Counted from the stretch's first letter, positions 18,645 to 27,528 are shown. The stretch is 64,000 bases of DNA from Marivirga lumbricoides (GCF_014636295.1 NZ_BMEC01000012.1:1-64000), one strand, 5' to 3'. Notes: generated by a model not told the origin, from the letters alone. Program-made: numbers and translations.

Positions 18645-20111
18645 ATGCGAATTATAATTACTGTGACCAATCTTAAAGATTGGAATTTAAATATTGAAGG
18701 TGTTGAAGTAATAACGGGTAAGCAATATCTTACTGATGTGCAATATTCAAAACTTAAAAATGCAAGGGTTTTTAACCTCTCAAGAAACTATAAATATCAA
18801 AGTACCGGCTACTATGTATCATTATTAGCAGCCGCCAGAAAACATAAAGCAGTACCGAGCATCTCCACCATTCAGGATATGAAGTCAGCTGCTGTCATCA
18901 AAATTCTTTCAACAGAACTTGACACACTCATTCAGAAATCATTAAAGGATATTAAATCAGATAAATTCACATTAAGCATTTATTTCGGTAAAAATTTATC
19001 TAAAAAATATGATGCTTTAAGTGTTCAGTTATTTAACCTGTTTCAAACACCTTTTATCAGAGCTCACTTTAGCCATTCAAATGATAAATGGGTGCTACAA
19101 AGTATTTCACCAATTACCGCAGGGGATGTACCTGCCGAGCACAAAGAATTTGTAGAAGTGGCAGCAAAAAAATATTTTGAAGCCAAGAGGTTTACTGTAC
19201 CTGCCAGAAATACCACTGGTTACGATATGGCTATTTTGTGGGATCCTATGGAAAAAACAGCCCCCAGCTCAGAAAAAACGCTCCAAAAGTTTATCAAAGC
19301 TGCCTCACAAAAAGGTATTCAGGCTGAATTAATTACAAAAGATGATTACAGTGAGCTTTCATCGTATGATGCGCTCTTTATCAGGGAAACAACGGCTGTA
19401 AACCACCATACTTTCAGGTTTGCCCAGAGAGCTAAAGCAGAAGGACTTATTGTAGTGGATGACCCTGAAAGCATTATCAAATGTAGTAACAAAGTGTATT
19501 TGGCTGAACTGTTAAAAATGCACCAGATAGAAGCTCCGGAAACTATTATTATTCATAAGGATAATGTAAACCTTGCTCCTGATGTATTAGGTTTTCCTCT
19601 TATTTTGAAACAACCCGACAGTGCGTTTAGCCAGGGAGTAAGCAAAGCAGAAAATATGGAAGAGTACCAGCAAAAGGTAGCTTCTTTACTGGAAAAATCG
19701 GATTTAATAATAGGTCAGCAATTTCTTCAGACAGATTTTGACTGGAGAGTGGGTGTATTCAATGGAGAAGCTATTTATGCCTGTAAGTATTATATGAGTA
19801 AGCAACACTGGCAAATTGTAAACTGGAACAAAGAAGGTGGTGGAAGCTATGGAAAAGTGGAAACTTTACCTGTTGAAATGGCACCACAGGCACTCATAAA
19901 AATAGCTGAAAAACTTTCCAAGTTAATTGGAGATAGTTTGTATGGAGTAGATATTAAACAAAAAGGACAAAAATTCTACGTAATTGAAATCAATGACAAC
20001 CCCAATATCGATACAGGTATTGAGGATGCTATATTAAAAGACAAACTGTATCTTAAAATGATGGATGTCTTTTTAGAAAGAATACAAAAATCAAAACAAT
20101 TGTTATCATAA
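18645..20111 (+). CDS. RLAN-domain RimK-like ATP-grasp ligase
   Basis: This is a 488-residue ligase. The N-terminal ~150 residues match the RLAN domain (RimK-like ATP-grasp N-terminal) seen in such operons. The C-terminal half is an ATP-grasp fold: FPLILKQPDSAFSQGV for nucleotide binding, WRVGVFNGEAIYACKY, and the metal-binding end IEINDNPNIDTG. Relatives join a carboxylate to an amine with ATP, often adding an amino acid to a peptide. It starts 5 bases after the C39-like gene and ends 7 bases before the GCS2 gene. The substrate is unknown. Confidence 0.88.
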   Translation: MRIIITVTNLKDWNLNIEGVEVITGKQYLTDVQYSKLKNARVFNLSRNYKYQSTGYYVSLLAAARKHKAVPSISTIQDMKSAAVIKILSTELDTLIQKSLKDIKSDKFTLSIYFGKNLSKKYDALSVQLFNLFQTPFIRAHFSHSNDKWVLQSISPITAGDVPAEHKEFVEVAAKKYFEAKRFTVPARNTTGYDMAILWDPMEKTAPSSEKTLQKFIKAASQKGIQAELITKDDYSELSSYDALFIRETTAVNHHTFRFAQRAKAEGLIVVDDPESIIKCSNKVYLAELLKMHQIEAPETIIIHKDNVNLAPDVLGFPLILKQPDSAFSQGVSKAENMEEYQQKVASLLEKSDLIIGQQFLQTDFDWRVGVFNGEAIYACKYYMSKQHWQIVNWNKEGGGSYGKVETLPVEMAPQALIKIAEKLSKLIGDSLYGVDIKQKGQKFYVIEINDNPNIDTGIEDAILKDKLYLKMMDVFLERIQKSKQLLS

Positions 20112-20118
20112 TAAATAT

Positions 20119-21357
20119 ATGTTAATGGAATCAACACCGGCCAAAACATATCATCTTTTTGAGTGTATTGGAATTGAACTTGAATACATGATTGTGGATA
20201 AAAACACCTTGGCTCCACAACCAATAACAGATCAGGTGATCATCAATAAAAATGGTATAATCACTGATGAAATCAGCAACGGCCCCATTAGCTGGTCAAA
20301 CGAACTGGTTTTACATGTGATAGAATTAAAAACTACTACCCCGGCAATAAATACATTCGGCCTGGCTGACAAAATGCATGAAAATGTTAAAGAGATCAAT
20401 AGCATTCTTCAGCCATACAACGCCTGCCTATTACCCACTGCGATGCACCCTTTGCTGAATCCGCTTACAGATTTAAAACTATGGCCGCACCATAGAAACA
20501 AGATCTATGAGAAGTACAATGAGATTTTTAACTGCAAAGGCCACGGTTGGGGTAATCTGCAGAGTATGCATATTAATTTCCCTTTCGGAAATGATGAAGA
20601 ATTTCATCAATTACACGAGGCTATCAGGCATTTAATGCCATTAATCCCTGCAATTACGGCTTCCTCGCCTCTTTATGAAGGCAAAAAGGGAAAGTTTCTG
20701 GATAACAGATTGGCCTTTTATGAGGAAAACCAAAAAAGAGTGCCTGAAATAACAGGTAGGGTAATACCTGAGTCTGTTAAAGATAAAGCAGAGTATGAGA
20801 AGAATATTCTTCAGAAGGCTTACGATGCTATTGCTCCTTATGACAAGGAGGGGACACTTCAGGAAGAATGGCTCAACTCACGAGGTGCTATCACAAGGTT
20901 TGATAGAAATGCCATTGAAATAAGAATAATTGACTTGCAGGAATGCCCTAAAGCTGATTTAGCCATTGCGGAATTAATTGTTCATTCTTTAAAAGTATTA
21001 ATAGAAAAGGTTCCAGGTTTTAAGGCTATTTCAGAAGAAGAGTTGTACCCGATTTACAGAGGAGCTCTTGAGCAAGGTGCTGAAACAATTATTGACAATT
21101 TGGATTACCTAAAATTGTTTGACGGTTCCATTAGCAAACCGATTACCATTAAAGAATTATGGAAAAAGCTAATTGCACAAATGTATCTTTCTGAGGATAG
21201 CGAAGGAATTATCCATTACATTCTGGAAAATGGCAACCTATCAGAAAGAATTATTAAGAATTTATCTAAAAGTGCTATCAGCGAGGAAAATATCCTGAAA
21301 GAATACCACAGACTAGCAGAATGCCTTGAGCAGAACATGATTTATCATGTGAGATAA
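20119..21357 (+). CDS. GCS2-family carboxylate-amine ligase
   Basis: This is a 412-residue member of the glutamate-cysteine ligase type 2 superfamily, which shares its fold with glutamine synthetase. The ATP/metal motifs are GIELEYMIVD (near residue 18), LQSMHINFPFG, and NSRGAITRFDRNAIEIRIID. Family members form gamma-glutamyl or other amide bonds. The pairing with an ATP-grasp ligase, a peptidase and an amidohydrolase argues against simple glutathione synthesis. Its TAA stop overlaps the next start by one base. Confidence 0.87.
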   Translation: MLMESTPAKTYHLFECIGIELEYMIVDKNTLAPQPITDQVIINKNGIITDEISNGPISWSNELVLHVIELKTTTPAINTFGLADKMHENVKEINSILQPYNACLLPTAMHPLLNPLTDLKLWPHHRNKIYEKYNEIFNCKGHGWGNLQSMHINFPFGNDEEFHQLHEAIRHLMPLIPAITASSPLYEGKKGKFLDNRLAFYEENQKRVPEITGRVIPESVKDKAEYEKNILQKAYDAIAPYDKEGTLQEEWLNSRGAITRFDRNAIEIRIIDLQECPKADLAIAELIVHSLKVLIEKVPGFKAISEEELYPIYRGALEQGAETIIDNLDYLKLFDGSISKPITIKELWKKLIAQMYLSEDSEGIIHYILENGNLSERIIKNLSKSAISEENILKEYHRLAECLEQNMIYHVR

Positions 21358-22049
21358 TGTATAAATATTTAATTACCTGTGAGCATGGGGGCAATCAAAT
21401 TCCTACCGCTTACGCAGCTGATTTTGCAGCACATACTCAGTTATTGCAATCACACAGAGGATGGGATAAAGGCGCACTGGCTAGCGCCTTACTCATTTCT
21501 AAAAGACTTCATTACCCTATTTATTATAGTGAAATTAGTAGGTTGCTAATTGAATGTAACCGAACCCTTCAACATCCTGAATTATTTTCTTTGATAAGTA
21601 AGGATTTTTCTGATAAAGAAAAAGATAAAATTATAAAAAAGTATTATCTGCCCTACAGAAATAAATTGGAGAAGTTCATTAGCGAAAACATTTCGCAGGG
21701 ACATACGATAATTCACCTTTCAATACACAGTTTTACCCCTGTACTGAATGGAGAGACAAGGAAAACGGAGATTGGTATATTATATGACCCTGACAGAACC
21801 TTGGAATCAGCATATGCGCTTAAATGGCAAAAGCATATTCAAAAGAAAAGCGATACCTGGCGTGTAAAAATGAATTACCCCTATTTAGGGATTGATGATG
21901 GCCTTACCAGCTATTTCCGAAAGCTATTCCTAGAAAATTATGCAGGATTGGAGTTGGAAATTAACAATAAATTGTTCGACTGCTACACCACATCTCATAT
22001 TACTAACCAGGTAATCCCAAATTTTAAATTCGATAAAACAATTGGTTGA
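21357..22049 (+). CDS. N-formylglutamate amidohydrolase family protein
   Basis: This is a 230-residue metal-dependent amidohydrolase-like protein. The N-terminal CEHGGNQIP, the HRGWDKGA motif, SRLLIECNR and the SIHSFTP motif are the usual ligand and substrate segments of the family. It lies at the end of the cassette and overlaps the GCS2 gene by one base. In histidine catabolism the family removes formate, but no hut genes are here, so it more likely releases or edits an amide in the cassette's product. That role is inferred. Confidence 0.86.
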   Translation: MYKYLITCEHGGNQIPTAYAADFAAHTQLLQSHRGWDKGALASALLISKRLHYPIYYSEISRLLIECNRTLQHPELFSLISKDFSDKEKDKIIKKYYLPYRNKLEKFISENISQGHTIIHLSIHSFTPVLNGETRKTEIGILYDPDRTLESAYALKWQKHIQKKSDTWRVKMNYPYLGIDDGLTSYFRKLFLENYAGLELEINNKLFDCYTTSHITNQVIPNFKFDKTIG

Positions 22050-22138
22050 TTCAGAGCGAGAAGTTCATTCCCTATCCTTTAACCAGTTATACATCTGAAC
22101 CAAGGTCAAAAAAAACACATGATACTTTTAGCAATGCT

Positions 22139-22498
22139 TCAGGTCTTTTTTTGTAGCCTCTTCTCCCATAAAATCCAGCTCCAAAACCCTATAACAATTA
22201 ATAGTGCGGAAGATAGCCAAAAGTAATTGACAACTATCAATGATTGCAATTTAGTAAACCAGATATGAGTTTTATTAAAAGCTTCAAATTGAGGATCTAA
22301 AAGCAACAGACTACCAAGCATTAAAACCGCTAAAATAAGAGGGGTGATTATTGCGATTTTGGATTTATGTCCTTTCACTCCAAAAACAGATTTTCCAGCT
22401 TCCAATTGCATAATTTTTCGCATTGTTTTCTGAGAAAATCCGTAAGACGGCCCCTCTTCCGTATCTTTCAACATTCTTTTTATTTCCTGCTCCTCCAT
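22139..22498 (-). CDS. Putative membrane anti-sigma partner of the ECF factor
   Basis: This is a 119-residue protein with a charged N-terminus (MEEQEIKRMLKDTEEG) followed by two predicted membrane helices near residues 45-63 and 90-110. I set the start at the ATG directly after the sigma stop (TAATATG); a start at 22516 would overlap the sigma gene. It shows no recognisable zinc-binding anti-sigma motif. The position immediately downstream of an ECF sigma gene, with a cytosolic N-terminal part, suggests that it restrains the sigma factor; this is inference. Confidence 0.7.
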   Translation of the reverse strand: MEEQEIKRMLKDTEEGPSYGFSQKTMRKIMQLEAGKSVFGVKGHKSKIAIITPLILAVLMLGSLLLLDPQFEAFNKTHIWFTKLQSLIVVNYFWLSSALLIVIGFWSWILWEKRLQKKT

Positions 22499-22499
22499 A

Positions 22500-23072
22500 T
22501 TATTGTAAACTTTCAATTTCGTTATTTAATAAAAGCTTAAGCTCTTCTGCTAAACGCCTTCGCGCCCTGTGCAACTGAACCTTTACAGAATTTTTATTTA
22601 TTCCTGTAATATCCTCTATTTCCTGTAAACTACACTCATTCTGATAGTATAAAGTGATGAGCATACTTTCCTGCGGTTTAAGATTAATCATGGCTTGCTT
22701 AATATGATCCCTCCGTTCCTTATCTCTAAGTAAGCTCATGCTTTCATCTTTTGAAGATTCTCCTAAAGAATTTTCATGAATCTCATCCTGAAGGAAAATT
22801 CTCCGATTAGCTGAAATTTTATTTAATGCATTATTATAAGTTATTCGGTACAACCATGTACTGAACTTTGCATTCTCCCTGAAGGTACGAATTCTTTGGT
22901 AAGCTTTTACAAAACTATCCTGGGCTACCTCTTCTGCATCCTCATGATTTTTAACAATACGCAGTGCAAGGGAAAAAACCTGCTTTTCAAAATTTATTAT
23001 TAATTCGTTGAAGCAAGCAATATCCCCCTTTTTTACTTTCTGAATAATTGTGAGAATACTATCTTCCTCCAT
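22500..23072 (-). CDS. ECF-type RNA polymerase sigma factor
   Basis: This is a 190-residue sigma-70 family protein with only regions 2 and 4. Region 2 contains VFSLALRIVKNHEDAEEVAQ and STWLYRITYNNAL; region 4 ends with the helix-turn-helix segment EIEDITGINKNSVKVQLHRARRRL. The gene is the first of two on this strand. Its promoter (23092-23127) carries the same bipartite motif as the promoter of the divergent gene, as expected for an autoregulated ECF factor. Confidence 0.95.
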   Translation of the reverse strand: MEEDSILTIIQKVKKGDIACFNELIINFEKQVFSLALRIVKNHEDAEEVAQDSFVKAYQRIRTFRENAKFSTWLYRITYNNALNKISANRRIFLQDEIHENSLGESSKDESMSLLRDKERRDHIKQAMINLKPQESMLITLYYQNECSLQEIEDITGINKNSVKVQLHRARRRLAEELKLLLNNEIESLQ

Positions 23073-23091
23073 ATACTTAGGGTTGCTTTAC

Positions 23092-23127
23092 TTTAGACAA
23101 TACTAAAAGCCCATCGGTTACAAATTC
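23092..23127 (-). promoter_or_regulatory. Predicted ECF promoter of the sigma gene
   Basis: On the minus strand GAATTTGTAACCG, 15 bases, TGTCTAAA, ending 20 bases before the sigma ATG. The blocks and spacing match the divergent promoter at 23161-23196 exactly, apart from one A/T difference. Confidence 0.75.
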
Positions 23128-23160
23128 TTCAGAAATGAGATTCATTATTTTTTTTTTTTA

Positions 23161-23196
23161 GAAATTGTAACCGGTTTAAAATTCCGCCTGTCTAAA
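23161..23196 (+). promoter_or_regulatory. Predicted ECF promoter of the divergent membrane gene
   Basis: GAAATTGTAACCG, 15 bases, TGTCTAAA, about 37 bases before the ATG at 23234. It is the same -35/-10 pair and spacing as the sigma gene's own promoter on the other strand. Because they diverge, the two -35 blocks also form a CGGTTACAA/TTGTAACCG inverted repeat. Confidence 0.75.
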
Positions 23197-23233
23197 CCAT
23201 ATCAAACAAATTTAAACATTAAACTTATCTAAA

Positions 23234-23605
23234 ATGGAAGCAGTTATTACCTTCATTAGTCTTTTCGCCACAATTTTTGGCATCAGCTATTATTTTTTAT
23301 ACACACGCAATAAAGAACGCTTAGCCCTCATTGAAGCTGGGGCTGATGTTTCTCTTTTTCAGGCTCCTCCCAGCAAGCGTAAGAGGCACCCTGCTTATAG
23401 CATTGCTTTAGTAATTGGCTTAATGACTATGGGTATAGGTTTAGGTGTAATATTTGCATTTATTCTGGATTATACTTTAGCATTAAACCATCATAATGAG
23501 CCTGCCTATATAGCTGGTATTTTCTTCTTTGGTGGGCTAGGCTTAATGACTTCCTTTCTGTTGCTTAGATGGCTGGATAAAAAAGATGAAGAAAAACCTC
23601 AATAA
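23234..23605 (+). CDS. Small membrane protein, DUF6249-like
   Basis: This is a 123-residue inner-membrane protein with three predicted helices: near residues 5-22, 54-77 and 92-111. The conserved segment RNKERLALIEAGAD after the first helix is typical of a small Bacteroidota family that I associate with DUF6249. It has no enzymatic motif. It is transcribed divergently from the ECF sigma gene and shares its promoter motif, so it is probably a direct target of that sigma factor and may serve in envelope sensing. Confidence 0.78.
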   Translation: MEAVITFISLFATIFGISYYFLYTRNKERLALIEAGADVSLFQAPPSKRKRHPAYSIALVIGLMTMGIGLGVIFAFILDYTLALNHHNEPAYIAGIFFFGGLGLMTSFLLLRWLDKKDEEKPQ

Positions 23606-23671
23606 TTTAAAGGTACTTTATGCTTTGTAAATCAGAAAAAACCTGATTTGTTATTAAAAAGCCCATCACAC

Positions 23672-23707
23672 TATCCTTCTCCTAACCGAGAAGGATATTT
23701 TTTTTTT
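23672..23707 (+). terminator. Rho-independent terminator
   Basis: TATCCTTCTC and GAGAAGGATA form a perfect 10-base-pair stem with a 6-base loop and a long T-run. It ends the small membrane gene. Confidence 0.92.
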
Positions 23708-23834
23708 AAATAAATAATCCCGCCAAGCTTCATTAATTTTTTACTTCCTCACGCAGAATTAGCAAAAGATCATATGTGTGAAAATCTTCAACAATTTATT
23801 ATGCATGCCTACTACTTTTTTAATATCTTTAGAA

Positions 23835-24725
23835 ATGATTACTTCAGAAAGTCATTTTATAGAGAAGGAGGGGTATAATTTACACTTAAGAAGATTCTTT
23901 ACACCCGATGCAAAAGCAAGCATATTTTTACTCCACGGCAGCATAGAGGATGGAAGGATTTTTTATTCTAAGTCAGGTAAAGGCCTGGCACCATTTTTAG
24001 CACAAAATGGATACGATGTATTTGTCGCTGACCTTAGAGGAAAAGGTAAAAGTACCCCAAATATTAGCCCCGAATCGGATTTTGGACAAAAAGAAGCCAT
24101 TATGGAGGATATGCCTGCCTTTATGGATTATATAAATCAAAAAACTGGCAAAAAACCTGAATACATGATGGCACACAGTTGGGGAGGCGTAATTATTTTG
24201 AGTTACCTGGCCAGATTTAAACATGAAAACTTGAAAGCCCAGGCTTTCTTCGGCTCAAAAAGAGATGTAAAAGTCCAAAACATTTACCGATGGTTTAACA
24301 TTGACTTGTTATGGAACAAAATGGGTACTTACCTTGTGCATAAGCATGGGTATTTACCAGCTACCAAATACAATATTGGCAGTGATAATGAGGCCAAGCA
24401 TTTTTACCTTCAGGTGAATAATTGGGTATATTCTGATGAGTGGATAGATTCTTTTGATGGTTTTAATTATGCAGAAGCGCTTCAAAAGCAAAAAATTGCT
24501 CCCACATTACATTTAACAGGAGCTAAAGACACACATTCCGGTCACCCTAAAGATGTAAAGAGATTGATGGTGGAAATTGGCAATCAGGAGGATCATCATT
24601 TCCAGGTAATTGGCAAAAAGTATGGACATAAGCACAACTACAACCACATAAATTTATTAACCCATCCTGATGCTCCAATTGATCACTTTCAGGAAGTGTT
24701 ACAATGGTTAAAAAAGCACTATTAA
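23835..24725 (+). CDS. Alpha/beta hydrolase
   Basis: This is a cytosolic alpha/beta-hydrolase fold protein of about 296 residues. It shows the oxyanion-region FLLHGSIEDG, the strand VFVADLRGKGKS, and the nucleophile elbow MAHSWGGV; a late Asp (GAKDTHSG) and His (GHKHNYNHI) can complete the triad. The frame opens at GTG 23778, and ATGs lie at 23805 and 23835; I favour 23835 because the homologous part begins there. It is monocistronic. The substrate is unknown; esterases and lipases share this layout. Confidence 0.85.
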   Translation: MITSESHFIEKEGYNLHLRRFFTPDAKASIFLLHGSIEDGRIFYSKSGKGLAPFLAQNGYDVFVADLRGKGKSTPNISPESDFGQKEAIMEDMPAFMDYINQKTGKKPEYMMAHSWGGVIILSYLARFKHENLKAQAFFGSKRDVKVQNIYRWFNIDLLWNKMGTYLVHKHGYLPATKYNIGSDNEAKHFYLQVNNWVYSDEWIDSFDGFNYAEALQKQKIAPTLHLTGAKDTHSGHPKDVKRLMVEIGNQEDHHFQVIGKKYGHKHNYNHINLLTHPDAPIDHFQEVLQWLKKHY

Positions 24726-24885
24726 TTAATTGATTGGCTACACAGCACCTTTTGATCCTATATGCTAAAAATTCAATTCTTAAAATACCAATTCCAGATT
24801 ACACCGTATTTAGAAAATCTATAAATTTATATTCTCGTACATTATAGCAAGAAATAAATAATGACCTATGGAAATTATACTACGA

Positions 24886-25287
24886 ATGAAATCTTTATTA
24901 TTTACAACCTTGTTGGCTTTTCTCTTTTTAAGCAGTTGCTCTCTGCAAAGAAAAATAACAGGAACCTGGAATATTACAGAGTACTCAGAAAATGGTGTTG
25001 ATGGAAGTTCTTCCAGCGCTGTAAATGCAGGGAAAATTGAGTTTAACAAAAATGGTACGGGAGCAAATGACCTGGAGTACAAAATTTTCGGGAACAGGCA
25101 AAAGGATAAACGCAGCTTTACATATTATGTAGGAGATGATTATATAACTATAAAACCTGCACAAAATGGCGATTCAATTACTACAAAATCGTGGATTATA
25201 ATAGAAAGTAAGCGTTCCAAACAGTTATGGAAATCAACTGATGGAGAAGGGAATGTTCAAACTATAGTATTGAAAAAAGCAGATTAA
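24886..25287 (+). CDS. Lipocalin-like lipoprotein
   Basis: This is a secreted lipoprotein of 133 residues. The signal peptide MKSLLFTTLLAFLFLSSC ends with a lipobox (LSSC), so the mature protein begins with a lipidated cysteine. The mature part starts LQRKITGTWNITEYSENG, the usual opening of lipocalin-like/DUF4923-type beta barrels of Bacteroidota. I choose the ATG at 24886 over 24868 because it gives a clean signal peptide. The function is unknown. Confidence 0.75.
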   Translation: MKSLLFTTLLAFLFLSSCSLQRKITGTWNITEYSENGVDGSSSSAVNAGKIEFNKNGTGANDLEYKIFGNRQKDKRSFTYYVGDDYITIKPAQNGDSITTKSWIIIESKRSKQLWKSTDGEGNVQTIVLKKAD

Positions 25288-25299
25288 GAAGCAAGAAAG

Positions 25300-25335
25300 A
25301 GGTGGTGCTGAAATTTTTCCAGCATCATTTTCTTT
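25300..25335 (+). terminator. Possible terminator between convergent genes
   Basis: GGTGCTG pairs with CAGCATC (with one G-U) and is followed by TTTTCTTT. It is weaker than the other terminators in this window. Confidence 0.5.
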
Positions 25336-25339
25336 GATA

Positions 25340-26176
25340 TTATTTAATCAAATTCACAAAAGAAGTCCCAAGATTGTCGGCTACAATTTTCTTATAGGCA
25401 ACACTTGTTTTAAATTCCGGGGTTAAAAACTCATTCCAAACTGCTACCCAATCAGAGTTTTTAGGAAAAATAAAGCCTAATTGATCTTCTAACTCTTCTA
25501 AAGGAACATTGTGCCTTTTAATGTCTAAACGCCTTTTCACGGCATCATAATACTCTGTGAAATCTATTAGGGTAAAATAGCTGGTACTACTTTTTAATTT
25601 GTTGGTTACTTCAACTCCCGAGTTAACTAATTCAATTGTAAGAGAAGGATAGTATTGATCTTTTATTTTATTAATAAACTTTTCATGAGTAGAGCCTTTT
25701 ATTATTATAGCCTTGTAATCAGCGAAAGTGGTTGAAAGCTCGTTAAGGTCTTTTATAATGGGAGCTTCACTGTTGGATAGTAATACAGAAGGGTTGTTCA
25801 TATAAGGAGGTGAAAAACCTAGAAATTTCTTTCTGTCACTCGTTATACTGGTATTACATACTCCCATAACATTCTCTGAAGTTTTTACACCATCTATAAA
25901 TTTTGAAAAAACCTGCTCTTGCTTCAGAAACTTGTATTTAAGATCTACCCCATGTTTTTCTTTAACAAATTTTCTGAATTCCTCCATTATATCTATACAT
26001 ACACCCTTCATTATTCCCCCTTCTTTATAAACCAACCCTGGGGTAGAATAATAGATGGCAGAAAGAGTTCCTGCTCCTTTGGATTTTACCTGTTGCCAGC
26101 TTTCACCTTTCAGATTTTGGGCTTCAGCATTTGAAAAAATAAATAATCCTAGAATAATAAAAATTGTAGTACGCAT
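25340..26176 (-). CDS. Periplasmic solute-binding-like protein (SBP family 3)
   Basis: This is a 278-residue protein with an N-terminal signal peptide (cleavage after NAEAQ). The fold resembles the amino-acid-binding SBP_bac_3 family: the segment GVCIDIMEEFRKF, the VCNTSITSDRKKFLGFSPPYM stretch and the later domain-swap segment IIIKGSTHEKF are typical. No ABC permease or ATPase is beside it, so it could be a stand-alone sensor or an orphan. The ligand is unknown. Confidence 0.75.
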   Translation of the reverse strand: MRTTIFIILGLFIFSNAEAQNLKGESWQQVKSKGAGTLSAIYYSTPGLVYKEGGIMKGVCIDIMEEFRKFVKEKHGVDLKYKFLKQEQVFSKFIDGVKTSENVMGVCNTSITSDRKKFLGFSPPYMNNPSVLLSNSEAPIIKDLNELSTTFADYKAIIIKGSTHEKFINKIKDQYYPSLTIELVNSGVEVTNKLKSSTSYFTLIDFTEYYDAVKRRLDIKRHNVPLEELEDQLGFIFPKNSDWVAVWNEFLTPEFKTSVAYKKIVADNLGTSFVNLIK

Positions 26177-26223
26177 AACTATAAAAGTTTAATCAGTACA
26201 ATATATAGAATAATTAGCTTACA

Positions 26224-26625
26224 TTAAGCATGTCTAATCCCCATAAGATCCAGTTCAGGAATATATTGCAGGTTTTCTTTTTTGATTGAATCAGGTACAA
26301 ATACAAATTTTTTATCAAATATCTGGTTTAAGATATAGTAGCTTACCCAATATTCGTTATTTAATTTAAAAACCTCAGGATCAATTGGTTCAATGCGCGC
26401 AAAGCTTTGTTCTTCTAATTTCTGGATGACATGTCGTAGAGTAGAAGTTTTTTTCTGCTCTCCATTTAAATTACCATAACCCTTTGAAGTAACCATTACA
26501 GTTTCCAACTCAATTAAATTTTTATTGATCAGGTATACATCCCACTGCTCATTTGCTTCTTCAGAAGTTTTAGCAATCACCATTTCTACACCAGTAACAG
26601 GTGAAAAATCAATATCTTTTTTCAT
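26224..26625 (-). CDS. Conserved Bacteroidota protein of unknown function
   Basis: This is a 133-residue soluble protein. It belongs to a short family common in Bacteroidota, with the features VYLINKN, VTSKGYG, KTSTLRHV, FARIEPI, LNNEYWVSYY and KKFVFVPDSI. To my recollection some databases label such proteins as a phenylalanyl-tRNA synthetase alpha subunit. The length and the lack of class II synthetase motifs show that this label cannot be right. It lies between an SBP-like gene and lipB on one strand. No function can be given. Confidence 0.75.
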   Translation of the reverse strand: MKKDIDFSPVTGVEMVIAKTSEEANEQWDVYLINKNLIELETVMVTSKGYGNLNGEQKKTSTLRHVIQKLEEQSFARIEPIDPEVFKLNNEYWVSYYILNQIFDKKFVFVPDSIKKENLQYIPELDLMGIRHA

Positions 26626-26681
26626 TTTATCTACTTTTATTCAATCAATCCGATGAGTCAATTATATAAGATGAAGCTAGT

Positions 26682-27398
26682 TTATTCAAATAATTCCATC
26701 CCAAACAATGTGGCAATGTGGCTCTTCAGCTTATTAGATACTTCTTTAATATTTTGTTTTTGACCCAGCTCAAACTCCATAGAGGTAACTGCTTTATCAT
26801 CAATTCCACATGGAATAATATTTTTAAAATACGTCAGGTCAGTATTTACATTAAATGCAAAACCATGCATAGTCACCCACCTGCTTGATTTTACTCCTAA
26901 TGCGCATATTTTCCTCGGATTCTTAGCTCCTTCCTCAAAATCTATCCACACTCCCGTAAGGCCGGGAATTCTGCCTGCCTCGATCTTATATTCTTTTAAT
27001 GTTAAAATAACTGCTTCCTCCAAAAGGCGCAAGTATTTATGGATATCCGTAAAAAAATTATCTAAATCCAAAATAGGATAACCCACTATCTGCCCTGGAC
27101 CATGGTAAGTTATGTCGCCACCTCTGTTAATTTTATAGTAAGTAGCATTCTTTTCTTTTAAGCCCTGCTGATCCAATAGAAGATTTGCTTCGTCTCCACT
27201 TTTTCCTAAAGTATAAACATGAGGGTGCTCCAGGAATATAAGGTAATTAGGAGTAACATCATCTTTTTCAAGTTTTCTATTGGCAGTTTTTATATCTATA
27301 GTACTTTTAAAAAGCTCCTCCTGATAATCCCACGCCTTCTGGTAATCCAGTTCACCTAATGAAATAAATTTTGTTTTTTTATTGATGATATTATTCAC
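26682..27398 (-). CDS. lipB: Octanoyl-[ACP]:protein N-octanoyltransferase
   Basis: LipB transfers octanoyl groups from acyl carrier protein to lipoyl domains, the first step of lipoate cofactor assembly. The conserved RGGDITYHGPGQ, YPILDL, KICALGVK (catalytic lysine) and IIPCGI (acyl-carrying cysteine) motifs are all present. The length, 238 residues, is normal. A TATATTTG -7-like element lies about 100 bases upstream. No lipA is seen in the window. Confidence 0.96.
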   Translation of the reverse strand: MNNIINKKTKFISLGELDYQKAWDYQEELFKSTIDIKTANRKLEKDDVTPNYLIFLEHPHVYTLGKSGDEANLLLDQQGLKEKNATYYKINRGGDITYHGPGQIVGYPILDLDNFFTDIHKYLRLLEEAVILTLKEYKIEAGRIPGLTGVWIDFEEGAKNPRKICALGVKSSRWVTMHGFAFNVNTDLTYFKNIIPCGIDDKAVTSMEFELGQKQNIKEVSNKLKSHIATLFGMELFE

Positions 27399-27498
27399 TG
27401 ATTGATATTTATAAAATCGTTTTATTAAAGTAACGGATCACTAACACCTAAATAGTGCTATTCGTTTTTTTAGATAATTTATATTTAATAACTTCTGA

Positions 27499-27506
27499 CA
27501 AATATA
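27499..27506 (-). promoter_or_regulatory. Possible -7 element for lipB
   Basis: TATATTTG on the minus strand fits TAnnTTTG. The matching -33 is poor. Confidence 0.3.
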
Positions 27507-27528
27507 ATACTTGAAAAATTCATAACCT

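Noticed and set aside
21357-22049. Histidine-utilisation enzyme HutG
   Set aside because: No other hut genes are present, and the gene is embedded in the ligase cassette.
26224-26625. Phenylalanyl-tRNA synthetase alpha subunit
   Set aside because: The family is sometimes given this name, but 133 residues without class II synthetase motifs cannot be that enzyme.
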